Assembly: GCA_025362975.1 (NCBI GenBank)
Contig: JANYES010000022.1
Coordinates: 1-64,000, forward strand
DNA length: 64,000 bases
Direction of reading: 5' to 3'
From: Alphaproteobacteria bacterium
Lineage (GTDB): Bacteria; Pseudomonadota; Alphaproteobacteria; Rickettsiales; SXRF01
The notes under the pieces were generated by a model, which was not told where the DNA came from, made no database searches, and saw only the letters and a program-made list of their open reading frames with translations. Both the position numbers and the translations under genes were made by a program. Shown in pieces: positions 26,460-35,946 of the stretch (positions are counted from its first letter, which is position 1; each line of letters starts with the position of its first letter).

Positions 26460-26792
26460 TTAATGCGCTAAAGCAGGATTCGTGGCGTTTGCGCCCTGGA
26501 GGGCGCGCAGCATATCCGCCTGACGGGTGAGTTCATCCATGTTGGAGACGTCCGATTTTACGGGCTGTGGCTGGGCTTCCACCACGGGTTCGGGGTGGTT
26601 GTGGCGGTCGTAATAGGCGAATCCGGCAATCGTGCCGGCGACGAGACAGAGGCAGAATAAAAAGGCCACAAAATCCTGCCGGAAATCGCCTTCGAGGGGA
26701 TAGAAGATGGAAGCGAATTGAATGGCTAGCCACCACAGCGGAGCGATGACAACGTATTGCAACAGCTTGGAAAAAGCCCAGATTAGTTCCAT
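26460..26792 (-). CDS. Hypothetical membrane protein
   Basis: A 110-residue protein with two hydrophobic segments (VVIAPLWWLAIQFASIFY and FVAFLFCLCLVAGTIAGFAYY) and a soluble Gln/Pro-containing tail. It starts one base after the stop of the purine permease gene, so it is co-transcribed with it. Function unknown. Confidence 0.65.
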   Translation of the reverse strand: MELIWAFSKLLQYVVIAPLWWLAIQFASIFYPLEGDFRQDFVAFLFCLCLVAGTIAGFAYYDRHNHPEPVVEAQPQPVKSDVSNMDELTRQADMLRALQGANATNPALAH

Positions 26793-26793
26793 C

Positions 26794-28167
26794 TCAACCG
26801 CTGAAGGCGATGGCGGCGGTAAGCGCAGACGCGATGGCGGCTAACCACCATGCGGGCTTGGCGGCGCGGATGGGCAGGAAGCTGATGGCGAAATACGACC
26901 AGAGGCCGAAGGCCAGCGACTTGTCGAGGCTGAAGGTGAGCAGCGCGATGGCGCTCATGATGAACGCGACGATCAGGTCGAACGACATCAGGCGCAGGGG
27001 CTTGGGGTGCAGGGCGGCGCTGGAGAAGATGAGGTAACCAACATAGACGAGCACGCCTGAGGCGGCTTGGGCGGGGATCATGGTGAGAACGGGGGCGAAG
27101 TAGAGGCCAGCCCAGACACCTAAGATCATGAGAAGCGCACAGACGACGGCGGTGAGGCCGGTGCGGCCGCCCGCTTTAATGCCAACGGCGGATTCTACGA
27201 AGACGATGAGGCTCGATGTGCCGAAGAAGGAGCCACCGATGGTTCCTAGGCCGTCCACCCAGAGGGCCTGTTTCATGTGGGCGACATTGCCGTCCTTGTC
27301 CTGGATGGTGGTGTTGGAGGTCATGCCGATGAACTCGCCGATGCCTTCAAAGAAATCGAGCACGAAGAAGACGATCACCGGCAGCCAGAACTGGCTGTGG
27401 GTGAAGACGGAGAAGTCGAGCTGGGCGAAAGACGACAGCATTTTGCCTGCGCTAGCAGGTGCGGTTTCGGTGGCGGGGATGAGGGTGTGGTAGAGCAATG
27501 CGGCGGCGATGATGGCGACCATCATGCCTGCTGGGAAGTTAAGGCGGCGCAGGCCCAGCAGCGCTGAAACGGCGAGACCGAAGAGCATCACCTGGGCGAG
27601 CGGGCCGGTGAGTGTGGCGGCGTTGAGGGCGGCAAAATCCATCATGCCTGCCGGAGTGAAGCCCACCATGTGGGAGATGAACAAGCCGATGGTGGCAACG
27701 AACGTGCCGATAGTGACGGTGATGGCGCGTTTTAATCCTGAGGGGATGGAGTCGATGATGGCCTGGCGTAGCGGCAGCGCGGTCAGGATGACGCAGACGA
27801 TACCGGAGACGCAGACGGTGGCAAGGCCCTGCTGCCATGTGAAATGCATTTTGTTGACGACGACGAAGACGAAATAGCTGCTCATGGTGAGGCCCGGGGC
27901 GACGGCGAAAGGTAGGTTTGCCCAGAGGCCCATCGCAAGGGTGGCAAGTGAAGCGCTGATGGCGGTGGCGAAGAGTGCGGATTTGGGGTCGATGCCGGCT
28001 TGGCTTAAGATGGCGGGGCTGACGATGAAGATGTAGGCGAGGCTCAGATAGGTGGTGATGCCCGCGATGATCTCGGTTTTGATCGAGGTCTGGAATTTCT
28101 CGAGTTGGAAATACCGCGAAATCGAATCGCAAAAGGCTTCAGTCATACTCAGTGTTTTCTTGGACAT
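26794..28167 (-). CDS. AzgA-type adenine/guanine/hypoxanthine permease
   Basis: A 457-residue NCS2-superfamily permease of the AzgA branch, with about 13 membrane helices. Typical sequences are TEIIAGITTYLSLAYIFIVSP, MGLWANLPFAVAPGLTMSSYF and the second half with FFEGIGEFIGMTS. The divergent adenine deaminase gene across a 133-bp gap supports purine base uptake. Confidence 0.93.
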   Translation of the reverse strand: MSKKTLSMTEAFCDSISRYFQLEKFQTSIKTEIIAGITTYLSLAYIFIVSPAILSQAGIDPKSALFATAISASLATLAMGLWANLPFAVAPGLTMSSYFVFVVVNKMHFTWQQGLATVCVSGIVCVILTALPLRQAIIDSIPSGLKRAITVTIGTFVATIGLFISHMVGFTPAGMMDFAALNAATLTGPLAQVMLFGLAVSALLGLRRLNFPAGMMVAIIAAALLYHTLIPATETAPASAGKMLSSFAQLDFSVFTHSQFWLPVIVFFVLDFFEGIGEFIGMTSNTTIQDKDGNVAHMKQALWVDGLGTIGGSFFGTSSLIVFVESAVGIKAGGRTGLTAVVCALLMILGVWAGLYFAPVLTMIPAQAASGVLVYVGYLIFSSAALHPKPLRLMSFDLIVAFIMSAIALLTFSLDKSLAFGLWSYFAISFLPIRAAKPAWWLAAIASALTAAIAFSG

Positions 28168-28300
28168 GGCTCCCCCCGGCTATTAGTGCGTTAAGGTAGC
28201 GCTTGGTGCGGGCTAGATCAATCAGGTAAAGCGCTTGCGCGGGGCGAACTTCTATAATAGGAGTTAACCATTGCGATTAACGAACATTAACGAGGAATTT

Positions 28301-29467
28301 ATGGATAACGCACTTAGAAAATTCATTGAAGACATGCCGAAAGTCGAGCTGCATTTGCATATTGAAGGCAGCCTTGAGCCGGAACTGGCGTTTAAACTTG
28401 CACAGAAAAATGGCGTAACGCTTTATAAAGATAAGGAAAAAACTATTCCATTCGAAAGCGCTGAGGAATTGAAGGCGGCGTATAAATTCGACAACCTTCA
28501 GGAATTCCTTGATCTTTACTATCGCGGCATGAGCTCGCTGAAGACGGAGCAGGATTTTTACGACATGACGATGGCGTATCTGACCAAGGCGAAGTCGCAG
28601 AATGTGACGCATACGGAAATCTTTTTCGACCCCCAGCAGCATATGGAAAACGGGATTGCGTTTGAAACGGCGCTTAACGGTATTCACCGCGCTTTGAAGG
28701 ACGGCGAAGAGATGGGCGTCACTTCCAAGCTTATTATGTCGTTCTTGCGTCATTTGCCGGAAACGGCGCCTGAGGGCGTTGAGCGCGCTTACAAGGACGC
28801 GTTCGAAACGCTTGAGCTGGCTAAGCAGCATCTCGATAAGATCGATGGGTTCGGGCTGGATAGCTCGGAAGCCCCCTTCCCGCCTGCGATTTTCGAACGC
28901 GTGTACGAAGAAGCGCGCAAGACCGGCAAGCCGGTGATGGCGCATGCGGGGGAAGAAGGCCCGTGGGAATATGTGCGCGATGCGCTGGATATTTTGAAAG
29001 TGGACCGTATCGATCATGGGAATCATTGTCTTGATAACGAGGCGCTGGTGCAGCGTCTGGTGGATGAGAAGATGGGGCTGACGGTGTGCCCGTATAGCAA
29101 TCTGCGCCTCAATCACACGACGGATTTTGCGACCGACACGAAGCTTACGGATATGAAGCAGCATCCGATCAAGAAGATGCTCGATCTGGGTCTGAAAGCC
29201 AGTATCCACAGCGATGATCCGGCGTATTTCCGCACCGACGAAGGTAAGGGCGGGTATATGACGGAGAATTATCTGGCGGTGGCCGAAGCGCTGAATTTGA
29301 GCCGCGATGACATCGTGACGCTGGCGCGCAACGCGATTGAAACCAGCTTCATGTCGCCGGAGCAGAAGACGGCGAAGACGCAGGAGCTGGACGCCTATAC
29401 CCAGCGGGCGGATGTGTTCCAGAAATATGTGAATCAAGTGGGTGGTGAACAGGCCCGCACTGCTTAA
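28301..29467 (+). CDS. Adenine deaminase (adenosine deaminase family)
   Basis: A 388-residue metal-dependent deaminase. Metal and catalytic motifs are HLHIEG near the start, MAHAGEEG, DRIDHGNHCLDN and SIHSDDPAYF. RIDHG with a long downstream loop, rather than RIGHG of adenosine deaminases, favours adenine as substrate (adenine to hypoxanthine). The adjacent base permease supports this. I start at ATG 28301, which has an AGGA site; the upstream in-frame start is weak. Confidence 0.88.
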   Translation: MDNALRKFIEDMPKVELHLHIEGSLEPELAFKLAQKNGVTLYKDKEKTIPFESAEELKAAYKFDNLQEFLDLYYRGMSSLKTEQDFYDMTMAYLTKAKSQNVTHTEIFFDPQQHMENGIAFETALNGIHRALKDGEEMGVTSKLIMSFLRHLPETAPEGVERAYKDAFETLELAKQHLDKIDGFGLDSSEAPFPPAIFERVYEEARKTGKPVMAHAGEEGPWEYVRDALDILKVDRIDHGNHCLDNEALVQRLVDEKMGLTVCPYSNLRLNHTTDFATDTKLTDMKQHPIKKMLDLGLKASIHSDDPAYFRTDEGKGGYMTENYLAVAEALNLSRDDIVTLARNAIETSFMSPEQKTAKTQELDAYTQRADVFQKYVNQVGGEQARTA

Positions 29468-29470
29468 TGG

Positions 29471-30502
29471 CTAGCGCGCCTGTCCTGCGGAAGCGGGATG
29501 GGCACGTGCCACTTCTTCGACTTTTTTGCGTAGCATAGCGCTGATTTCTTCGGCGTTTAAGTGCACGTAAGGCTGGGTCGCTAAAAATCCTGAGATGCGT
29601 TCGAGTACGGCGTCCTGCACTTCTTTGGGCTGGGCGGCGATGACGCGCGCGGCGGTTTCGGCGAGCTTGTCGCGGGTTTCATCGTCCATCTGCTCGCCGC
29701 CGCCGTGCCCGGAGGATGACATGCCCAGCATGCAGTTACAGAGCAGGAACCCAGCCACCGCGACGGCTTTGAGCATGTAGGCCTTTTGCGACGGGTTGGC
29801 TTTGTATTCCGAGTAGGTGTTGTAGGCGAGTGAGACCTGGTTCAGATTGGCGAGGATGCCGCTGAGCATCAGCGGCTTTTCCTGCACCCAGCTCCATGCT
29901 TTGGCGAGCGTGCCTTGCGGGGGATGGTCTGGGTCAGGCTTTTGTTCTTTGATGAGCAGCCCGGCGAGCGCCGAGGCCATCATGAAAGCACCCGAGGCCA
30001 TCATGGATTTCTGGTTTTCACGCATGCCGCCGCGCATGAACTGCACGCCCATCAGGCCGAAGCAGGTGTTGATGAGTTGGGTAGGATGGGCGTAAATGAA
30101 TTCTTCGACGTGGTCGATGATGCCGCCGCGCTTCATCAGGCCTTGGGTGGTCGGTTCCTTGGGGATTTCGACGCCCTGGCGCTGGAGGTATTCGCCTAAG
30201 TGGCGCTCAACGAGCTCGAGCTGCTTTTCGTCCTTGGGATTGCCGTAGCGCATGCCGATAATGCCTGCGGTGTAACCGAGCGCGCCAATGGAGCCGATTT
30301 CGGGGTTGCCTTTGATGAAGCCGTAGGCCAGCAGCGCGGTATCGGCAGTAACTTGCCCGATGCCTGCGACTTTAAGCTTATTTTCTTTGACGAACTTGGC
30401 GGCTTTGTTTTTGTGCGAATTTTCCTCGCCATCTTTCGGGGCGGGCTGGGCGGCTGGGATGCTGTTTCCGGCAGATTCAATCATGCTCTTATGGCAACCC
30501 AT
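29471..30502 (-). CDS. Hypothetical membrane protein
   Basis: A 343-residue protein of unknown family. It opens with a hydrophilic stretch (start at 30502 or 30484), has several hydrophobic segments from about residue 50 to 265 (GALGYTAGIIGMRYG, LINTCFGLMGVQFMRGG, AVAGFLLCNCMLGM) and ends in a soluble, helical tail. It converges on the deaminase gene with a 3-bp gap. Confidence 0.7.
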   Translation of the reverse strand: MGCHKSMIESAGNSIPAAQPAPKDGEENSHKNKAAKFVKENKLKVAGIGQVTADTALLAYGFIKGNPEIGSIGALGYTAGIIGMRYGNPKDEKQLELVERHLGEYLQRQGVEIPKEPTTQGLMKRGGIIDHVEEFIYAHPTQLINTCFGLMGVQFMRGGMRENQKSMMASGAFMMASALAGLLIKEQKPDPDHPPQGTLAKAWSWVQEKPLMLSGILANLNQVSLAYNTYSEYKANPSQKAYMLKAVAVAGFLLCNCMLGMSSSGHGGGEQMDDETRDKLAETAARVIAAQPKEVQDAVLERISGFLATQPYVHLNAEEISAMLRKKVEEVARAHPASAGQAR

Positions 30503-30571
30503 TTCTCTGGTTTTGTCGTATTTACAATACCGCGTTAACGCTTTCGCATCAACGCAGCCGCCCAGCGGCTA

Positions 30572-31824
<1,253 letters not shown>

Positions 31825-32958
31825 TCATGGGTGGCCCCCGAACAGGTAGCGGGCGATTTCGGAATGCTCTTTGCGCCAGATGACATTGTCGATGAAGTAG
31901 TGGTGGATGTTGATGAAGATGATGACGCAGGCGGTGATGGGCAGCACCAGTGAGTGCGCGGGATTGAGCGCGGCTTCAAGCGCTTCGGGGGCGAATTTGA
32001 AGGCGGCAGCTCCTAGGGCAACGGCGACGGCGGTGAAGGTCAGTAGCTGTTTGGCGCTTGCGTGGCCTGAGCGTTTTTCGCCGCGTTTGTAGGCGTAGAC
32101 GAACAGCAAATATTGCATGGAATGGAAGAACGGATAGACGACGATCCATAGCGGGTGGAGGGCGGCTGCGAAGAGGAAGGGGTACATGGACAGATAGCCG
32201 AGCGTGGCCGTGTAGGAGATGCGCTTTTTCTCCCACGTAACTGTGATGAGGGCGATGAAGAAAGACGTGATGAAGATTGTTTCGGAGGCCAGCTTGAGCG
32301 TGTGCGGGGCGTGGTAATGCATTGGCGCGTAGTCGATGTCCCAGAGGTTTTTAGCGATGGCTTTGGTGCCACTTAGATTGGCGAGGCAGTAGGTGAGCCA
32401 GACGGCATAGGCGTTGAGCAGCAGGAGGCGGCGCTGGAGCGGCGTGTAGAAGATGCGTTTGAGAGAGGACAGCATCATGAATACGCCGAAGGATTGCTTG
32501 GCGTAATGCCAGCCGACGAGAACGAGCATAGCGTTGATGGAGTAGCCGATCAGCGGGGCGTTCTGGGTGGCAAGCGCATAGATGAAATAGCCTAGCATGA
32601 AGAGCGGGGCGAGGATGCCGGCGATGAGGTAGCGGGCGTAGAGTCCGGGGTTTGTTTTGAAGCGGGCGAGCTTGGCCGGGTAGTGGCGGTAGAGAAGCTG
32701 GTAGGAGACGATGAAGTGTGGGTCGTTGACGAGAAAGGCGAGGAAGGTGGCGATGGCGAGTATCTGGGCGTGGCGTGCGTCATACTGCGGAGAATTCGGC
32801 AGGGCGATGAAAAACAGGGCAATGAACATCAAGACCGCGAGGCCGCCCACCATGAGGAAATCAGCGAGTGGGGAGATCAGGTAGGGATAGCCGCGCCAGT
32901 GGCGGCTGGTGAGAAAAGCTTTGAGGGGATGTGAACCGGCTTGCGGCTCAGATTCCAT
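31825..32958 (-). CDS. Polytopic membrane protein with His motifs
   Basis: A 377-residue protein with about ten hydrophobic helices. Conserved-looking polar motifs lie at helix ends: NDPHFIVSYQ, GWHYAKQSFG, HPLWIVVYPFFHSMQY and NIHHYFIDNVIWR. The histidines recall membrane metalloenzymes, but I cannot name a family. It overlaps the end of ilvH by 11 bp, so it is probably the last gene of the ilvB-ilvH transcript. Confidence 0.7.
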   Translation of the reverse strand: MESEPQAGSHPLKAFLTSRHWRGYPYLISPLADFLMVGGLAVLMFIALFFIALPNSPQYDARHAQILAIATFLAFLVNDPHFIVSYQLLYRHYPAKLARFKTNPGLYARYLIAGILAPLFMLGYFIYALATQNAPLIGYSINAMLVLVGWHYAKQSFGVFMMLSSLKRIFYTPLQRRLLLLNAYAVWLTYCLANLSGTKAIAKNLWDIDYAPMHYHAPHTLKLASETIFITSFFIALITVTWEKKRISYTATLGYLSMYPFLFAAALHPLWIVVYPFFHSMQYLLFVYAYKRGEKRSGHASAKQLLTFTAVAVALGAAAFKFAPEALEAALNPAHSLVLPITACVIIFINIHHYFIDNVIWRKEHSEIARYLFGGHP

Positions 32959-33502
32959 CTTTGCCCCGGCTCATGGCGGCAACACCGGTGCGGCAGATTT
33001 CGATCAGGCCGAACGGTTGCATGAGGCCGACGAAGGCGTCGATTTTGGCGGACGCGCCGGTAATTTCGAACACGAATGAGGAGCTGGTGGAGTCTACCAC
33101 GCGGGCGCGGAAAATATCGGCGATGCGTAAGGATTCGATGCGGTTGATCCCCTCGCCCGATACTTTGACCAAGCCAAGCTCGCGCTCGACATGCGGGCCT
33201 TCGACGGTTAAGTCGTGCACTTTGTAGACGGGGACCATTTTATCGAGGAGCTTTTTGATCTGCTCGATGACCATTTCGGTGCCGGAGGTGACGATAGTGA
33301 TGCGGGATTTCCCCATTTTATCATTCCCGTGGGGGTCATGCTCGACTTCGGCCACGGTGAGCGATTCGATGTTGTAACCACGCCCTGAGAACAGGCCGAT
33401 GACGCGCGCAAGCACGCCGAATTCGTTATCCACCAGCACGGCCAGCGTATGGCGGCGGATGGAGGAAGTGACGGTGGGGATGTCGTAGACGATGTCTTTC
33501 AT
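32948..33502 (-). CDS. ilvH: Acetolactate synthase small (regulatory) subunit
   Basis: A 184-residue IlvH/IlvN with the N-terminal ACT domain (HTLAVLVDNEFGVLARVIGLFSGRGYNIESL) for valine feedback and the C-terminal ALS_ss domain. It follows ilvB with two small ORFs in between, all joined by ATGA-type overlaps. Confidence 0.97.
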   Translation of the reverse strand: MKDIVYDIPTVTSSIRRHTLAVLVDNEFGVLARVIGLFSGRGYNIESLTVAEVEHDPHGNDKMGKSRITIVTSGTEMVIEQIKKLLDKMVPVYKVHDLTVEGPHVERELGLVKVSGEGINRIESLRIADIFRARVVDSTSSSFVFEITGASAKIDAFVGLMQPFGLIEICRTGVAAMSRGKDGI

Positions 33503-33576
33503 GCGTGGCCTGCGGAAGGTAGGGTGATGTGGGCTTGCCCCTTTGCCAACTCAATGAGCAGGGTCTGCGCGCTCAT
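33499..33576 (-). CDS. Tiny ORF between ilvB accessory gene and ilvH
   Basis: A 25-codon ORF (MSAQTLLIELAKGQAHITLP...) starts inside the end of the 33573 gene and stops inside the ilvH start codon region, both by 4-base overlap. It may be a real small protein or just a bridge that couples translation to ilvH. Confidence 0.4.
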   Translation of the reverse strand: MSAQTLLIELAKGQAHITLPSAGHA

Positions 33577-34019
33577 GAGCCGCTCCGTGTGCGGTTGCCG
33601 TTGGCTTGTTTGGCGGCGGCGGCTAGGTGTTCGTTCTGGCCGAGCTGGATGGTTTTGAGCATGGTGTAGAGGATTTCGGCGACGTCGCGCACTTCTTCGG
33701 CGCGTTTCATTTCGCCTTGGGCTTCGTAGCCGTCGGCGCTGAATTGTAAATCGGAGAGATGGGCGATGATGGTGCGGATTTTGGCTTCCGGCAGATGGGC
33801 GGCGTCGACGCTAGCGTTGGCGAATTTCTGCACGGCAGTTTGCTGGCTGGCGGGCAGGCCGAAGTACTTTTTCGCGTGGTCGTAGTAAGGCATCAAATCT
33901 TCGACGAGGGCGGCGGTGCCGATGAATTTGCGGCGCTTTTTTAGGATGTCTTCCGGCGAGCCTTTGAGCATACCCATCTCATGTGAGATGACCAGTTCGG
34001 GTGCGTGCGGTTCTTCCAT
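33573..34019 (-). CDS. Hypothetical protein between ilvB and ilvH
   Basis: A 148-residue helical protein, acidic then basic, with no membrane segment (GSPEDILKKRRKFIGTAALVEDLMPYYDHAKKYFG). I know no family. It follows ilvB by 14 bp, so it belongs to the ilv transcript, where normally nothing lies between the two subunit genes. Confidence 0.75.
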   Translation of the reverse strand: MEEPHAPELVISHEMGMLKGSPEDILKKRRKFIGTAALVEDLMPYYDHAKKYFGLPASQQTAVQKFANASVDAAHLPEAKIRTIIAHLSDLQFSADGYEAQGEMKRAEEVRDVAEILYTMLKTIQLGQNEHLAAAAKQANGNRTRSGS

Positions 34020-34033
34020 GCTGTCCTCCAGAA

Positions 34034-35833
34034 TTAGAGTAAATCTTTGGTCTTGATGTCCGGTCTTTTTTCATCGGGCCCGAGGACGAGTTCGTAGTGC
34101 GCAGCACCAGCTGGAATCATCGGGTAGACGTTTTCGTTCTGGTCGACGAGCATGTCGAGAAGGACGGGGCCGGGGGTGTCGATCATCTGCTTGATCACCT
34201 TGTTAACGTCGGCGACTTTATCGCAGCGCAGGCCCGTGATGCCGTAAGCTTCAGCGAGTTTGACGAAGTCGGGCAGCGCGTCCATGTAGGACTCGGAATA
34301 GCGCGAGCCGTGGAACATTTCCTGCCACTGGCGGACCATGCCCATGTAACGGTTGTTGAGGATCATGATTTTGACCGGCAGGCGGTACTGCACGATGGTG
34401 GAGAGTTCCTGGATGTTCATCATGATGGACGCCTCGCCGGTGACGCACAGGACGAGGCCGTTGGGGTTGGCGACTTGCGTGCCGACCGCAGCGGGGACGC
34501 CGTAGCCCATCGTACCTAGGCCGCCGGAGGTCATCCAGCGGTTGGGGTGGTCGAATTTGAGGAACTGCGCGGCCCACATCTGGTGCTGGCCTACATCGGT
34601 GGTGGCGTAGGTTTCGTGGTGTTTGGACAGTTCGTAGAGGCATTCGAGGGCGTATTGCGGCTTGATGATCTTGTCGTCTTGCTTGTAGGAAAAGCTTTTG
34701 CGGGCGCGCCATGTTTCGATCTTGGACCACCATTCGGTGAGGTCGAGTTTTTGGCTAACCTGTTTTTTCCAAAGTGCGAGCATCTGGTTGATGACGTCGC
34801 CGGCGTCGCCGACGATGGGGATGTTGACGCGCACGTTTTTGTTGATCGACGACGCGTCGATATCGACATGGATTTTTTTGGAGTTGACCGAGAACGCGTC
34901 GAGGCGGCCGGTGACGCGGTCATCGAAGCGGGCGCCGATATTGATCATGACGTCGCATTCGGCCATGCACATGTTGGCTTCAAGCGAGCCGTGCATGCCG
35001 AGCATGCCGACGAACTGCTTGTCGGTGCCGGGGAAGGCGCCGAGGCCCATCAGCGTATTGGTGCAGGGGAAGCCGGTCAAGTGCACGAGTTCGGTGAGTG
35101 CGTCGCAGGCGCCAGGGCCAGCGTTGATGACGCCGCCGCCGACGTAGAAGACCGGGCGTTTGGCGGTCATCATCAGTTCGACGGCTTTTTCGACGAGCGC
35201 GCTATCGGCGGGTTTGACATCAGGGTAGGATGGGCGGTCGACCTGGTTTTTGCCGGTGTACTGCGTCAGTTGGTTCATCAGATTTTTGGGGATGTCGATG
35301 ACCACGGGGCCGGGGCGTCCCGAACGGGCGATGTGGAACGCTTCGTGGATGATGGCGCCGATCTGGTCGGCGTCTTTGACGAGGTAGTTGTATTTGGTGC
35401 ACGATCGGGTGATGCCGGTGGTGTCGGCTTCCTGAAAGGCGTCGGAGCCGATGAGGTGAGTCGGTACCTGCCCGGTGATGCAGACGAGCGGGATAGAGTC
35501 GAGCAGCGCGTCGGTGAGGCCCGTGACGGCGTTGGTGGCGCCGGGGCCAGAGGTGACGAGCACGACGCCGACTTTGCCTGTGGAACGCGCATAGCCTTCG
35601 GCGGCGTGGGTGGCAGCCTGTTCGTGGCGCACGAGGATGTGGCGCAGCTGGTTTTGCTTGAACAGCGCATCGTAAACGGGCAGCACGGCACCGCCGGGAT
35701 AACCGAAAATAACGTCGACGTCTTCGGCGATGAGGGCTTTGACAATAACTTCGGCGCCGGTTGCTTCGTGCACCGCCGTCGTGGCTTCGCCGGGGGAGTT
35801 TGGAGGTAATTTTTGTTTAAGCATTGTTTTCAT
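34034..35833 (-). CDS. ilvB: Acetolactate synthase large subunit
   Basis: A 599-residue TPP enzyme of branched-chain amino acid synthesis. Seen in order: the N-terminal PYR domain ([17 protein letters not shown]), the FAD-binding middle domain ([14 protein letters not shown]), and the C-terminal PP domain with the TPP signature [13 protein letters not shown]...NNRYMGM. It starts the ilvB-unknown-tiny ORF-ilvH transcript. No leader peptide is visible upstream (35834-35946). Confidence 0.97.
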   Translation of the reverse strand: MKTMLKQKLPPNSPGEATTAVHEATGAEVIVKALIAEDVDVIFGYPGGAVLPVYDALFKQNQLRHILVRHEQAATHAAEGYARSTGKVGVVLVTSGPGATNAVTGLTDALLDSIPLVCITGQVPTHLIGSDAFQEADTTGITRSCTKYNYLVKDADQIGAIIHEAFHIARSGRPGPVVIDIPKNLMNQLTQYTGKNQVDRPSYPDVKPADSALVEKAVELMMTAKRPVFYVGGGVINAGPGACDALTELVHLTGFPCTNTLMGLGAFPGTDKQFVGMLGMHGSLEANMCMAECDVMINIGARFDDRVTGRLDAFSVNSKKIHVDIDASSINKNVRVNIPIVGDAGDVINQMLALWKKQVSQKLDLTEWWSKIETWRARKSFSYKQDDKIIKPQYALECLYELSKHHETYATTDVGQHQMWAAQFLKFDHPNRWMTSGGLGTMGYGVPAAVGTQVANPNGLVLCVTGEASIMMNIQELSTIVQYRLPVKIMILNNRYMGMVRQWQEMFHGSRYSESYMDALPDFVKLAEAYGITGLRCDKVADVNKVIKQMIDTPGPVLLDMLVDQNENVYPMIPAGAAHYELVLGPDEKRPDIKTKDLL

Positions 35834-35946
35834 ATCACTTTTCCTGAACCGGCCATAATAAAGTGGCGCTTAGCCTCGGTCAACCTCGAATACGGGATCG
35901 GTTGAGTTACTGTATCATCAGTTAAGACGATGAAAACAATGGTTTT

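Noticed and set aside
28277-29437. 386-residue minus-strand open frame opposite the adenine deaminase gene
   Set aside because: It is rich in Arg, His and Ile without motifs; the deaminase on the plus strand has all metal-binding motifs.
34547-35809. 420-residue plus-strand open frame opposite ilvB
   Set aside because: Its composition is typical of an antisense shadow, and ilvB on the other strand is certain.
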